From Ruminococcaceae bacterium UBA7067 (GTDB lineage Bacteria > Bacillota > Clostridia > Oscillospirales > Acutalibacteraceae): 21,863 nt of DNA. The DNA lies in assembly GCA_002493755.1 (NCBI GenBank), contig DKZT01000041.1, forward strand, positions 1 to 21,863. Reading direction: 5' to 3'. Position 1 is the stretch's first letter. Each line of letters begins with the position of its first letter. The notes beneath the pieces were generated by a model. That model was not told the origin of the DNA, made no database searches, and saw only the letters and a list, made by a program, of their open reading frames with translations. Both the position numbers and the translations under genes were made by a program. Below, piece by piece: positions 1-7,970 of this stretch.

Positions 1-13
1 CAAAGCGGTGCAA

Positions 14-163
14 AAGGCTTCCCCTTGGGGGGAAGCTGTCGCCATCGGGCGACTGATGAGGTGGAGGTGAGACAGCACCGTGTAGAAATGTTGTAACATT
101 CAGCAGAGCGAACACCCCTCATCCGTCAGCTACGCTGACACCTTCCCCCAAAGGGGAAGGCTT
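14..163. repeat. MITE-like palindromic intergenic repeat
   Basis: The two arms (about 14-64 and 115-163) are imperfect inverted copies. Each starts with a short hairpin of the CCTTCCCC/GGGGAAGG kind and continues to a GATGAG motif. No coding capacity is seen. Such paired arms around a short centre fit a non-autonomous, MITE-like or REP-like dispersed repeat. Copy number elsewhere cannot be judged from this window, although the 14-mer starting TTCAGCAGAG near 99 recurs near 3315. Confidence 0.55.
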
Positions 164-249
164 AACTCGTTGCAGGATTTCTCGAAACTCAAAACTTAAA
201 ACTCAAAACTCTTCATTGCCCGGCAGACAGGAGGAGAGCAATAAAGCAA

Positions 250-621
250 ATGTTTGAAAACGACTATATTTTGAAACAGATTGAGATGTCAACAAAGTTC
301 CTTGCAAAGCTCATTTTCGGAAAGGAATCGCCTGAATACAGGCTTCAGTATGACGAAACCGCAAATGCCGAGCCTGCCGATTTGCTCTGCCTTACTTTAC
401 GCAGAATGATAGACGAGGGGCAAATCAACGAAGCTGAAAATTTGCTTTATGAGAATATTGAGCGTGAAGCAAGGGCAGAATATCTTGAAATTGCCATTGA
501 TTTTTATGACAGACTCTCAAGACTTGATGAAAACACGCTTGATGAATGTGATTTTTCACGCTCGGAGATTTTAGAGGGTCTTGAAAATGTGAAGAAAATA
601 TACGGAATTGAAACAACCTGA
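250..621 (+). CDS. Small acidic hypothetical protein upstream of obg
   Basis: This encodes a 123-residue acidic protein, predicted to be all-helical and cytosolic, with no signal peptide or membrane segment. The ATG follows a GGAGGAG ribosome site at about 230-237, with a spacer of about 12 bases. The central part resembles helical-repeat architecture (stretches around residues 45-105 rich in Leu, Glu and Ala). It resembles a family of short Clostridia proteins I associate with DUF6483, but that link is from memory and unverified. It lies 19 bases upstream of obg on the same strand and is probably cotranscribed with it. No enzymatic motif is visible, so no function is assigned. Confidence 0.75.
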   Translation: MFENDYILKQIEMSTKFLAKLIFGKESPEYRLQYDETANAEPADLLCLTLRRMIDEGQINEAENLLYENIEREARAEYLEIAIDFYDRLSRLDENTLDECDFSRSEILEGLENVKKIYGIETT

Positions 622-640
622 CGAAAGGACGGCGGTATGA

Positions 641-1912
641 ATGTTTGTTGATTACGCAAAAATCAATATCAAAGCAGGTGACGGCGGCGACGGAGCAGTG
701 TCTTTTCACCGTGAAAAGTATGTAGCCGCAGGCGGACCTGACGGCGGTGACGGCGGCACAGGCGGCGACGTGTGCTTTCAGGCTGACGATAACCTGTCAA
801 CGCTAGCCGACTTCCGCTACAAGCGCAAGTATGCCGCGCCGAAGGGTGAAAACGGTAAGTCGGGCAGACGCTTCGGCAAGAGCGCCGCGCCGCTGATTAT
901 AAAGGTGCCGCGCGGTACGGTAGTCAAGGAGGCTGAAACAGGCAGGATACTCGCCGATGTTTCGGGAAATGAGCCTGTAACCGTTGCAAAGGGCGGCAAG
1001 GGCGGCTGGGGCAACACCCACTTTTCAACACCCACAAGGCAGATTCCTCGCTTTGCAAAGCCGGGTATGCCGGGCGAGGAGTACGATGTGACGCTTGAGC
1101 TTAAGCTTCTGGCTGATGTCGGACTTGTCGGCTTTCCAAATGTAGGCAAAAGTACGCTTGTATCGGTAGTAAGCGAGGCAAAGCCCGTTATAGCTAACTA
1201 TCATTTCACGACAATAACTCCTGTGCTGGGCGTTGTAAGAATGGACGAGGGCAGCTCGTTTGTTATGGCTGATATTCCCGGACTTATCGAGAATGCAGGT
1301 GAGGGAGTGGGTCTGGGACACCAGTTCCTGCGCCACGTTGAGCGTTGCCGAATGCTCATTCACGTTGTCGATGTTTCGGGCAGCGAGGGCAGAAATCCGA
1401 AGGAGGACTTCGAGATTATCAACCGTGAGCTTGAAAGGTTCAATCCCGAGCTTACAAAGGTGCCGATGTTAGTCGCAGGCAATAAGTGCGACCTTGCAAC
1501 GGACGAGCAGATTGAGGAGTTCAGGACCTTTGTTGAGGAGCAGGGATATGAGTTTTTCCCGATTATGGCGGCTATCCGCTATGATGTTGACCCTCTGCTG
1601 AACAAGACAAGAGAGCTTCTGAGTAAGCTGCCGCCGATTACACGCTTTGAAGCTGAGCCTGCGCCTGTTGTTGAGGCGGATAAAATCAAGGACAAGAAAT
1701 TCACCGTTAAGGTTGTTGACGGAATATATGTTGTAGAGGGCAAGTGGCTTGCAAATATTATGCGCTCGGTTAATTTTGACGACTACGAGTCGCTTCAATA
1801 TTTCCAGAGGGTACTTGTTGACAGCGGAGTTATAAAGGCACTGCGTGACGCAGGCGTAAACGAGGGCGACACTGTGTCGATTTACGACCTCGACTTTGAC
1901 TTTGTGGAGTAA
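641..1912 (+). CDS. obg: Obg family GTPase (ObgE/CgtA)
   Basis: This is an essential ribosome-associated GTPase that acts in large-subunit assembly and stress responses. The 423-residue protein has all three Obg domains. The glycine-rich Obg fold (about 1-158) carries GDGGDGAVSF and GGPDGGDGGTGG. The G domain has the P-loop GFPNVGKST (164-172), DIPGLIE (211-217) and NKCD (281-284). The C-terminal OCT domain (about 345-423) ends in an acidic tail, as is usual for the family. Length is normal for Firmicutes. The ATG follows a GAAAGGACGG ribosome site. It sits between a small gene 19 bases upstream and mrnC 4 bases downstream, so a three-gene operon is likely. The G5 position reads IMAAI rather than the common SAA, a minor variation. 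Confidence 0.98.
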   Translation: MFVDYAKINIKAGDGGDGAVSFHREKYVAAGGPDGGDGGTGGDVCFQADDNLSTLADFRYKRKYAAPKGENGKSGRRFGKSAAPLIIKVPRGTVVKEAETGRILADVSGNEPVTVAKGGKGGWGNTHFSTPTRQIPRFAKPGMPGEEYDVTLELKLLADVGLVGFPNVGKSTLVSVVSEAKPVIANYHFTTITPVLGVVRMDEGSSFVMADIPGLIENAGEGVGLGHQFLRHVERCRMLIHVVDVSGSEGRNPKEDFEIINRELERFNPELTKVPMLVAGNKCDLATDEQIEEFRTFVEEQGYEFFPIMAAIRYDVDPLLNKTRELLSKLPPITRFEAEPAPVVEADKIKDKKFTVKVVDGIYVVEGKWLANIMRSVNFDDYESLQYFQRVLVDSGVIKALRDAGVNEGDTVSIYDLDFDFVE

Positions 1913-1916
1913 TTTT

Positions 1917-2315
1917 ATGGGAAGATTATTAGATGATAAATGCGACCCGATGCAGATAAGTCCGCTGACGCTTGCATTTGTGGGCGACGGTGTTTTTGAT
2001 CTGATGGTGCGTGAGCGGCTTGTGTGCAATGCCAACGCACCTGTCGGAGCGCTGAACAAGCAAAAGGTAGACATTGTCTGCTGTAAAAGTCAGGCTGAAA
2101 TAATGGAAAAGCTCCTTCCCGAGCTTAACGAGGAGGAGCTTGCAATATACAAAAGAGGCAGAAACGCCCACACCGCACATACGCCGAAAAATGCGACAAC
2201 CTCGCAGTACCACAGCGCAACAGGCTTTGAGGCGCTGTGGGGGTACATATACCTGAAGGGCGACACAGACAGATTAAACGAGCTGTTTGAGAAAGCCTAC
2301 TCGATAACTCCGTAA
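1917..2315 (+). CDS. mrnC: Mini-ribonuclease III (23S rRNA maturation)
   Basis: Mini-RNase III is a small RNase III-like homodimer that lacks a dsRNA-binding domain; in Bacillus it trims the ends of 23S rRNA precursor. The protein is 132 residues from this start. It shows the family signature LAFVGDGVFDLMVRERL near the N terminus, with the catalytic Asp at about residue 24, and the basic KRGRNAHT segment further on. An earlier in-frame ATG at 1896 lies inside obg. I prefer 1917 because GGAG at 1906-1909 gives a good ribosome site that overlaps the obg stop codon, implying coupled translation. Clustering with a ribosome-assembly GTPase suits its rRNA-processing role. A hairpin at 2331-2369 follows. 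Confidence 0.95.
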   Translation: MGRLLDDKCDPMQISPLTLAFVGDGVFDLMVRERLVCNANAPVGALNKQKVDIVCCKSQAEIMEKLLPELNEEELAIYKRGRNAHTAHTPKNATTSQYHSATGFEALWGYIYLKGDTDRLNELFEKAYSITP

Positions 2316-2330
2316 ATATACGCAGACAAA

Positions 2331-2369
2331 AACCACCGCATAGCTGCTGATTTAAGCCTTGCGGTGGTT
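2331..2369. terminator. Bidirectional terminator between mrnC and the convergent unknown gene
   Basis: A near-perfect 10-bp stem (AACCACCGCA at 2331-2340 with its complement at 2360-2369) closes a loop of about 19 bases. On the minus strand it is followed by a T-rich tract, which suits termination of the leftward gene. The plus side has only a weak T tract. It lies exactly between two convergent genes. Confidence 0.75.
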
Positions 2370-2379
2370 CAGTATATTA

Positions 2380-3186
2380 TTATCTTGTTTCGTTTAGGTT
2401 CTGAGCGGCAAGCTGCTTGAATTTTGACTGCTTCTTCGGCTTTTCGGGCTTTACGCTCCTGCCTCTGTATCGCTTTGCATATTTCCAGGACTTCTGAAGC
2501 GTTTCGTCAAGAGCCTCGTTCATAAGCTGCTCGTTCTTCTCGCCCTCAATACCGTTGAGAATAACGATTGTGATAATTGAGCGGCAGTCCATATCGCCGT
2601 TTTTGTACTGAGCGTTCAGCACTGCGCCAAGCTTTGTGATGAGCTGGCGATTTCCGCTTGCAAGCAGAGCGTTTACCTTAGGCACAACAGCAGCCTTTGC
2701 AAAGGTCGCGTTGCGGAACGGCTCGTAGCAGTCCTCCTCGTTGAAAATATCCTCACGCAGCTCAGGAAAAACAGTAACCAGTCTTTTGTATAAAAAGACC
2801 GGGTCAACGTTGCCGTCCTCATCTCTCTTTTTCTTTTTCTGCTGTCTTTGTGTCTTCAGTCTTACCGGTGCGCTGACTGTTGCAACAAAATCGTTGGCAA
2901 TGCTGTTTGCGTCTTTCTTGTCGTTTATTTCCGGGTCAAACATCCAGGTAGCAAGAGCCTTCCAGTCGTTGTCGGGTCCCTCGTCCTCCGTCATACCGCA
3001 GCTTTCAAGAACCATACGGTTTTTGTCGGCGTAGAAAATAACGGAATACGCAATCGTGTCATTTGCATAAAGGGATACTATCTCATCATTATCTGCGTTT
3101 GAAACATTGAGCTTCTGAAAGCCCTGCGGCTGCAAGGCTTCATAAACTCTTGAACAAATAAAATCATATGCTTCGTTTATCATCAT
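2380..3186 (-). CDS. Hypothetical protein, cytosolic, unrecognised
   Basis: This encodes a 268-residue protein with no signal peptide or membrane segment. The first third (1-105) looks like a mixed alpha/beta domain. A very basic, Lys/Arg-rich segment at about 113-122 (QRQQKKKKRD) separates it from a helical domain (about 128-235), and the C-terminal tail is again basic (KPEKPKKQSKFK). Basic linkers of this kind could bind nucleic acid or ribosomes, but no motif proves it. Two adjacent ATG codons (3186 and 3183) can serve as start; an AGAGGA ribosome site lies 12 bases ahead of the first. The gene is monocistronic, convergent with mrnC, and ends at the shared terminator. Confidence 0.8.
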   Translation of the reverse strand: MMINEAYDFICSRVYEALQPQGFQKLNVSNADNDEIVSLYANDTIAYSVIFYADKNRMVLESCGMTEDEGPDNDWKALATWMFDPEINDKKDANSIANDFVATVSAPVRLKTQRQQKKKKRDEDGNVDPVFLYKRLVTVFPELREDIFNEEDCYEPFRNATFAKAAVVPKVNALLASGNRQLITKLGAVLNAQYKNGDMDCRSIITIVILNGIEGEKNEQLMNEALDETLQKSWKYAKRYRGRSVKPEKPKKQSKFKQLAAQNLNETR

Positions 3187-3189
3187 AAT

Positions 3190-3500
3190 ATCATCATTCC
3201 TCTTTAACCAGCTTCGGCTTGCGCCGTAATACTCTCTATTATAACGTGTTTTTATTGATTTGTCACTACTTTTTATTTTTTGTTTTTAAAACGGATTTCG
3301 CCTACAAAGGAAGATTCAGCAGAGCGAAGCGGAACGGTCAAGACCGTTCCCTACGAACTATCAGCCTTGTTATGAGTAAATTTTAATTAAAAGAGCCGCA
3401 AAGCGGCGACAACCATCTCTTCACTCTTCACTCTCCACTCTTCAAACTCCACTCTGCGGTGCTTGCACCGCAAGTTCTGTCGCAAATTGTCGGTGAAATG
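3190..3500. other. Intergenic region with small inverted repeats, no gene seen
   Basis: This stretch lies between two divergent genes. It holds a perfect 9-bp inverted repeat (GGAACGGTC, 3331-3339, with 3342-3350), a GCCGC/GCGGC hairpin at 3395-3407 and a low-complexity run of ACTCTTCACTC-like words at about 3418-3455. It also repeats a 14-mer from the palindromic element at the start of the window. It looks like decayed dispersed repeat DNA. No open reading frame with a ribosome site was found. Confidence 0.5.
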
Positions 3501-3501
3501 C

Positions 3502-3530
3502 TTGATAAAGCAGCGCAGGCGTGATATAAT
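3502..3530 (+). promoter_or_regulatory. Sigma-A promoter of ilvD
   Basis: TTGATA (3502-3507) and TATAAT (3525-3530) are separated by 17 bases. The predicted transcription start near 3537 leaves a leader of about 40 bases before the ilvD ATG at 3576. That is too short for a T-box or leader-peptide attenuator, so regulation at this site would have to act on the promoter itself. Confidence 0.75.
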
Positions 3531-3575
3531 AAAATGCCAAAATATAAAATTTTATTTATTGGAGTTGAATATAAA

Positions 3576-5234
3576 ATGAAAAGTGATATGATAACAAAGT
3601 CGGTCAATGCCGCTCCGCAGAGAACGCTTCTGCACGCACTCGGTCTTACCGATGCAGAAATCGGCAAGCCGCTTGTAGGTATCGTAAGCTCAAAGAACGA
3701 CATCGTTCCGGGTCATATGAATATCGACAAGGTTGTTGAGGCTGTTAAGCAGGGTGTGGCAATGGCAGGCGGTGTTCCGCTTGTGTTCCCGGCTATCGCA
3801 GTATGTGACGGTATCGCAATGGGTCACGAGGGTATGAAGTATTCTCTTGTTACCCGTGAGCTTATTGCAGACTCAACCGAGGCTATGGCTAAGGCTCACG
3901 CACTCGACGCACTTGTAATGGTGCCGAACTGCGACAAGAATGTTCCCGGTCTTTTAATGGCGGCAGCAAGAGTTAATGTTCCTACCGTGTTTGTCAGCGG
4001 CGGCCCGATGCTTGCAGGCATCGTTGATGGTAAGAAGGTAAGCTACTCAACAGTTTCCGAGGCTGTAAGCCGCTTCAAGGTTGGCGAGATTGACGAGGAG
4101 AAGCTCTGTGAGTATGAAAACAAGGCTTGCCCGACCTGCGGCTCCTGCTCGGGTATGTTCACAGCCAACAGTATGAACTGCCTTACAGAGGTGCTCGGTA
4201 TGGGGCTTAAGGGCAACGGCACAATTCCTGCCGTTTATTCCGAGAGAATCCGTCTTGGCAAGCTCGCAGGTATGGCTGTAATGGATTTGTATAAAAAGAA
4301 TATCCGCCCGAGAGATATTATGACGCAGGAGGCTTTTGAAAACGCTCTTACCGTTGATATGGCTCTCGGCTGCAGTACAAACAGTATGCTCCATCTGCCT
4401 GCTATCGCTCACGAGTGCGGTATTGACTTGCACCTCGACATAGCAAACGGCATTTCCGCAAAGACCCCGAACCTGTGCCATCTTGCTCCTGCGGGCGAGC
4501 ATTTTATGGAGGAGCTTAACGAGGCAGGCGGCGTTTATGCCGTTATGCACGAGCTGACAAAATTAAATCTCCTGCACACCGACCTTATGACCTGCACAGG
4601 CAAGACAGTCGGCGAAAACATTGCAAACTGCGAGATTAAGAATACAGAGATTATCAGAACGGTTGACAACCCATACAGCACAACAGGCGGTATCGCAGTG
4701 CTCAAAGGCAACCTTGCGCCGGACGGCTGTGTTGTAAAGCGCAGTGCGGTTGCATCCGAGATGATGCACCACAGCGGCAAGGCAAGAGTATTCGACTGCG
4801 AGGAGGACGCTCTTAACGCTATCTATGACGGCAAGATAAACGCAGGCGAGGTTGTTATTATCCGCTATGAAGGTCCTAAGGGCGGTCCGGGAATGAGAGA
4901 GATGCTCAACCCGACCTCGGCTATTATGGGCAGCGGTTTAGGCAACAGCGTTGCGCTCATCACTGACGGACGTTTCTCAGGCGCTACAAGAGGAGCGGCT
5001 ATCGGTCACGTTTCACCTGAGGCGGCTGTGGGCGGCAACATTGCTCTTGTTGAAGAGGGCGACATCGTTGAGATTGACATTCCTGCCAACACAATCAATG
5101 TTCACGTATCCGATGAGGTTCTCGAAGAAAGAAGAAGAAACTGGAAGCCGAGAGAGCCGAGAATCACAACAGGCTATCTTTCAAGATATGCAAAGCTTGT
5201 TTCATCAGGCTGCACAGGCGCAGTGCTTGAATAA
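3576..5234 (+). CDS. ilvD: Dihydroxy-acid dehydratase (branched-chain amino acid biosynthesis)
   Basis: This Fe-S enzyme dehydrates 2,3-dihydroxy-isovalerate and 2,3-dihydroxy-3-methylvalerate to the keto acids that become valine, leucine and isoleucine. The 552-residue protein carries the family motifs NCDKNVPG (118-125) and CPTCGSCSGMF (185-195), plus GSGLGNSVALITDGRFSG-type sequence near the C terminus. At the position where some homologues have an extra cluster cysteine it reads VPGH (about 44-47), as in E. coli IlvD; from family knowledge this hints at a [4Fe-4S] rather than [2Fe-2S] cluster. An in-frame ATG at 3534 is rejected because it falls at or before the predicted transcription start; ATG 3576 follows GGAG at 3561. 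The gene stands alone, with no other ilv or leu genes nearby, and ends at a strong hairpin. Confidence 0.97.
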   Translation: MKSDMITKSVNAAPQRTLLHALGLTDAEIGKPLVGIVSSKNDIVPGHMNIDKVVEAVKQGVAMAGGVPLVFPAIAVCDGIAMGHEGMKYSLVTRELIADSTEAMAKAHALDALVMVPNCDKNVPGLLMAAARVNVPTVFVSGGPMLAGIVDGKKVSYSTVSEAVSRFKVGEIDEEKLCEYENKACPTCGSCSGMFTANSMNCLTEVLGMGLKGNGTIPAVYSERIRLGKLAGMAVMDLYKKNIRPRDIMTQEAFENALTVDMALGCSTNSMLHLPAIAHECGIDLHLDIANGISAKTPNLCHLAPAGEHFMEELNEAGGVYAVMHELTKLNLLHTDLMTCTGKTVGENIANCEIKNTEIIRTVDNPYSTTGGIAVLKGNLAPDGCVVKRSAVASEMMHHSGKARVFDCEEDALNAIYDGKINAGEVVIIRYEGPKGGPGMREMLNPTSAIMGSGLGNSVALITDGRFSGATRGAAIGHVSPEAAVGGNIALVEEGDIVEIDIPANTINVHVSDEVLEERRRNWKPREPRITTGYLSRYAKLVSSGCTGAVLE

Positions 5235-5253
5235 AAAATAACAACATAAAACC

Positions 5254-5298
5254 AAAACCTCCTGCATATGATGTATAAGCATCGGCAGGAGGTTTTTA
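5254..5298 (+). terminator. ilvD terminator hairpin that contains the next gene's Shine-Dalgarno
   Basis: A perfect 12-bp stem (AAAACCTCCTGC at 5254-5265 with its complement at 5285-5296) closes a 19-base loop and runs into a T tract, a textbook intrinsic terminator. The 3' arm includes AGGAGG (5287-5292), the ribosome site of the following gene at 5301. Read-through RNA would therefore hide that site in the stem. Confidence 0.85.
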
Positions 5299-5300
5299 AT

Positions 5301-5561
5301 ATGGAGCATTGGCTTGTGTGGATAATACTCGGCGGAGGATTTTTAGTTTTTCTGATAATACAAGCATTGTCGGGGGAGAAGAAGCCGTTTCGCAAGGCTT
5401 TCCTGACAATGTGCAGCGGTCTTATTGCGCTTGCTGTTGTAAATATTACGGGAGCATATACGGGAGTAACTCTGCCTGTAAGCATACTCACACTTTGTGG
5501 CTCAGCTGTAGGCGGTATACCCGGTGTTACACTGCTGCTCGTAATGAATATGATTTTGTAG
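5301..5561 (+). CDS. BofA-like small membrane protein (pro-sigma-K processing inhibitor family)
   Basis: This encodes an 86-residue, very hydrophobic protein. In Bacillus, BofA sits in the outer forespore membrane and holds back the SpoIVFB protease that activates sigma-K. The similarity here is in overall layout: two hydrophobic helices at about 5-20 and 35-55, then a C-terminal hydrophobic segment with the family-like GIPGVTLLLVMNMIL ending. An in-frame ATG at 5268 lies in the terminator loop; ATG 5301 is preferred because AGGAGG lies 8 bases upstream. No other sporulation gene is next to it, and no promoter of its own is evident. Family assignment is from motif memory, and a generic small membrane protein remains possible. 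Confidence 0.7.
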   Translation: MEHWLVWIILGGGFLVFLIIQALSGEKKPFRKAFLTMCSGLIALAVVNITGAYTGVTLPVSILTLCGSAVGGIPGVTLLLVMNMIL

Positions 5562-5607
5562 TATGCCTTGTCACGCCAAATTATTTCACAAATATTTCTG
5601 TATTTAT

Positions 5608-5635
5608 TGACATAATATGTAAAAATCATTATAAT
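5608..5635 (+). promoter_or_regulatory. Consensus sigma-A promoter of the LRR surface-protein gene
   Basis: A perfect TTGACA (5608-5613) and a perfect TATAAT (5630-5635) are 16 bases apart. The predicted leader to the ATG at 5691 is about 50 bases and includes AGGAGG. Confidence 0.75.
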
Positions 5636-5690
5636 TAAAATAACATAATTTATCGTGATAAAGGATATCACAGAACAAGGAGGAAATATT

Positions 5691-6155
5691 ATGTCGAAAA
5701 TGCGGTTAAAAAAAGGCTTGGCGCTGCTCTTGTCGGCGCTTATGGCGTTTTCTGTTTGCTCTGCGGCAGTTGTAAGCGCAGGTGCGGTTGAGAGTACGGC
5801 AGTAATCTCAGGCGATACCTATTGGGATTATAAATACACCGTGCTTGATGACAGCACAGTGGAAATAACAGGGTATAACGACAGTGATACGGAAATTGTT
5901 ATACCGAGCGAGATTGAGGGGAAGAGTGTTACAAGTATTGGAGCTTGGGCATTTAACGGTTGCACAGGCTTGACAAGCATAACAATCCCGGACGGTGTTA
6001 CAAGTATTGGCGGTTATGCATTTTCCGGCTGCACCGGCTTGACAAGCGTAACAATCCCGGATAGTGTTACAAGTATTGGAGATTCTGCATTTTACGGCTG
6101 CACCGGCTTGACAAGCATAACAATCCCGGACAGTGTTACAAGTACTTGTAATTGA
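5691..6155 (+). pseudogene. BspA-like leucine-rich-repeat surface protein, 3' end lost to element insertion
   Basis: The intact 5' part encodes a lysine-rich signal peptide (about residues 1-34, cut near AGA-VES), a short lead-in domain and LRR_5/BspA-type repeats of the form VTSIG..AF.GCTGLTSITIPDS. The repeat is exactly 69 bp long: GTGTTACAAGTA recurs at 5926, 5995, 6064 and 6133. The fourth copy matches only to about 6144, after which the reading frame runs into foreign sequence and stops within a few codons. BspA-like proteins are usually much longer, often with many repeats and a surface anchor, so this copy is truncated. A serine-recombinase gene begins just beyond the break, which points to integration as the cause. 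ATG 5691 follows AGGAGG; an earlier in-frame ATG is rejected. The missing part should lie at the right end of the element. Confidence 0.8.
5926..6144 (+). repeat. Tandem 69-bp LRR coding repeats
   Basis: Three full units and the start of a fourth, each 23 codons long, are nearly identical at DNA level, especially the segment around GTGTTACAAGTATTGG. The fourth unit diverges after 6144. Near-identical repeats invite unequal recombination and give several near-equivalent integration sites. Confidence 0.9.
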
Positions 6156-6160
6156 ATTAA
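6133..6160. other. Probable left attachment junction of the integrated element
   Basis: Comparison with the three preceding 69-bp repeats shows identity through GTGTTACAAGTA (to 6144) and a clean break after it. The stop codon of the large serine recombinase lies at 6176, 32 bases on. Serine integrases usually sit at the very edge of their element, so the crossover site is expected at or just before 6144. The exact core dinucleotide cannot be fixed without the right end. Confidence 0.6.
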
Positions 6161-6175
6161 GGAAGACATTTTCGA

Positions 6176-7768
6176 TTATAGTTCATATTCCAAAAGTCCA
6201 ATCCCTTTGAAATGAATATCAATTTGTTGCTGCTGGTTGCCATTGACCTTTTCCGAATCGTATATAACGATTTTATCAATAAAATCATCAACTATTTCCG
6301 GAGTGAGTTCCGAGATTGTATTATCGTACTTATCCAATACCGATAAAAACTCTCGAATTGCCTTTTTATCATTATCGGCTTCAAAAATAATTTTCTTGTT
6401 GCTGATAATAAAGTCATTGAGTTGAGCTTTCTCCTGCTGATAACCTGACACAAGCATAGAAAATAAATCAAGCGAAATATCACCTTTTACCTTATCCTCA
6501 TATAAAGTTCTAATAATATTATCAAGCTCGTTGAGTCTTACCTTTGCATTGGTAAGGCTTTTTTTATTTTCATTTTTAATTCTTGTGTTTCGCTTGTTAA
6601 TGTCGTTGTTTATTTTTTCAATTACGCTATCCCTATCATATAACACTAACCGGTTAATTTGACTAATCACAAACTTAATCAAGTTGCTCTCATTTATGTA
6701 ATGAGATGTACACTCTGAGGGATGCTTTCTTGACTTTGAACAAACATAACAATCAGGCTTTATCCTCTTCCAATTACGGGAGCGCATAATATACATTTTG
6801 CTTCCGCAGGAAGAACAAAAAACCTTGTCAGCAAAAATCGGTTTTTCTTCTATTGGAGTAATTCTCTTTCGTTGACTGCGAATCTGTTGTGCTTTCTCAA
6901 AAACATCTCGGCTGATAATAGCTTCGTGTGTATTTGGAAAGATTTTATATTCGCTTGGGTCATACTTGACAATCTGTTTACTCATACAGCTCAATCGGTG
7001 AGACTTGAAATTCACAGTATCGCCGCAATACTCTTGCCGAGATAGTATTCCGGCTACAGTCTGAGCCGACCATACATAAGGATTGCGGTCAGCACTGAGC
7101 TTGCCGGAGTGAGCTGATGGATTTTTAATCTGTTTTGCGAAAAGATAATTTGCAATCATTTGTATACCGTAGCCATCAATACAAAGCTGAAATATTTTTC
7201 GCACAACTTCAGCAGCAGGTTCATCAATTATCCATTCTTTGTTTTCGTCTTTCTTATACCCGTATATCGCTCGGGTAGTTAAGCGTTTGCCAGCGTTGCC
7301 TTTGAGATTAATTACAGCTCTTTGTTTACGGCTGATATCTTTAGCATACCAGTCGTTCATCAGATTTTTAATCGGAACAAATTCATTCATTCCGAACTCA
7401 TCATCGGACGAATCTATGTTGTCGGAAACAGAAATAAATCTGATATTTTTCTCGGGAAAAACTACTTCGGTGTAATAGCCGACCATAAGATAATTTCTGC
7501 CAAAACGGGAAAGGTCTTTAACGATAACCGTAGATACTAAATCCTTTTCAATGTCATCCATTAATCGGAGAAAGTCGGGACGGTTAAATGTTGTTCCGCT
7601 TATTCCGTCATCAACATAGTATCTGATATTCGTGAACCCTTTTTCAAAGGCAAATGTTTTGAGGATTTGCTTCTGATTACTGATGCTGTTTGATTCACCC
7701 TTAAGCTCATCATCAGCTGACAGTCTGCAATATAATGATGTTATTTTATCCGCTTGCCCTGTTGCCAT
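6176..7768 (-). CDS. Large serine recombinase (integrase/excisionase of the element)
   Basis: This site-specific recombinase would integrate and excise the element through a covalent Ser-DNA intermediate. The 530-residue protein has the resolvase catalytic domain (about 9-155), with YCRLS giving catalytic Ser17 and with DLSRFGRN giving Arg88 and Arg91. A recombinase domain follows (about 160-300), then a zinc ribbon with Cys318, Cys321, Cys340 and Cys343, and a long coiled-coil region (about 370-470). Length fits the TnpX/TndX type carried by Clostridia conjugative and mobilizable transposons. The ATG follows AAGGAGG. The stop codon is 32 bases from the break in the LRR gene, the typical edge position. 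A gene with a sigma-region-4-like product lies upstream on the same strand. All key residues are present, so it is probably active. Confidence 0.95.
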   Translation of the reverse strand: MATGQADKITSLYCRLSADDELKGESNSISNQKQILKTFAFEKGFTNIRYYVDDGISGTTFNRPDFLRLMDDIEKDLVSTVIVKDLSRFGRNYLMVGYYTEVVFPEKNIRFISVSDNIDSSDDEFGMNEFVPIKNLMNDWYAKDISRKQRAVINLKGNAGKRLTTRAIYGYKKDENKEWIIDEPAAEVVRKIFQLCIDGYGIQMIANYLFAKQIKNPSAHSGKLSADRNPYVWSAQTVAGILSRQEYCGDTVNFKSHRLSCMSKQIVKYDPSEYKIFPNTHEAIISRDVFEKAQQIRSQRKRITPIEEKPIFADKVFCSSCGSKMYIMRSRNWKRIKPDCYVCSKSRKHPSECTSHYINESNLIKFVISQINRLVLYDRDSVIEKINNDINKRNTRIKNENKKSLTNAKVRLNELDNIIRTLYEDKVKGDISLDLFSMLVSGYQQEKAQLNDFIISNKKIIFEADNDKKAIREFLSVLDKYDNTISELTPEIVDDFIDKIVIYDSEKVNGNQQQQIDIHFKGIGLLEYEL

Positions 7769-7886
7769 TTATTCTCAATACCTCCTTAGTCAGCAAACAG
7801 GCATAATTGAAAGGATAACCATAATACCACAGTTCAAATCCTGAAACAAGTAATTTGAGGAGAAAATAAAACCCCCTCTACTTATA

Positions 7887-7902
7887 GTCCGTAAAATCGG
7901 AC
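7887..7902. repeat. Small hairpin upstream of the recombinase gene
   Basis: GTCCG and CGGAC flank a 6-base loop in the 200-base gap between the recombinase and the sigma-like gene. It has no T tract of note. It could be a recombinase or regulator site, or nothing. Confidence 0.35.
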
Positions 7903-7970
7903 ATTTCGTAACCCTTTTTTAAGAAAAAATTTTGAATATCGTTGATTTTTGTAACATTGCACAAATTTAA

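Noticed and set aside
3500..3575. T-box or leader-peptide attenuator before ilvD
   Set aside because: The leader is only about 40 bases and has no terminator or T-box sequence.
4047..4550. Long antisense frame inside ilvD
   Set aside because: It has no ribosome site and lies fully opposite a strongly recognised gene; similar shadows in obg and elsewhere were dropped.
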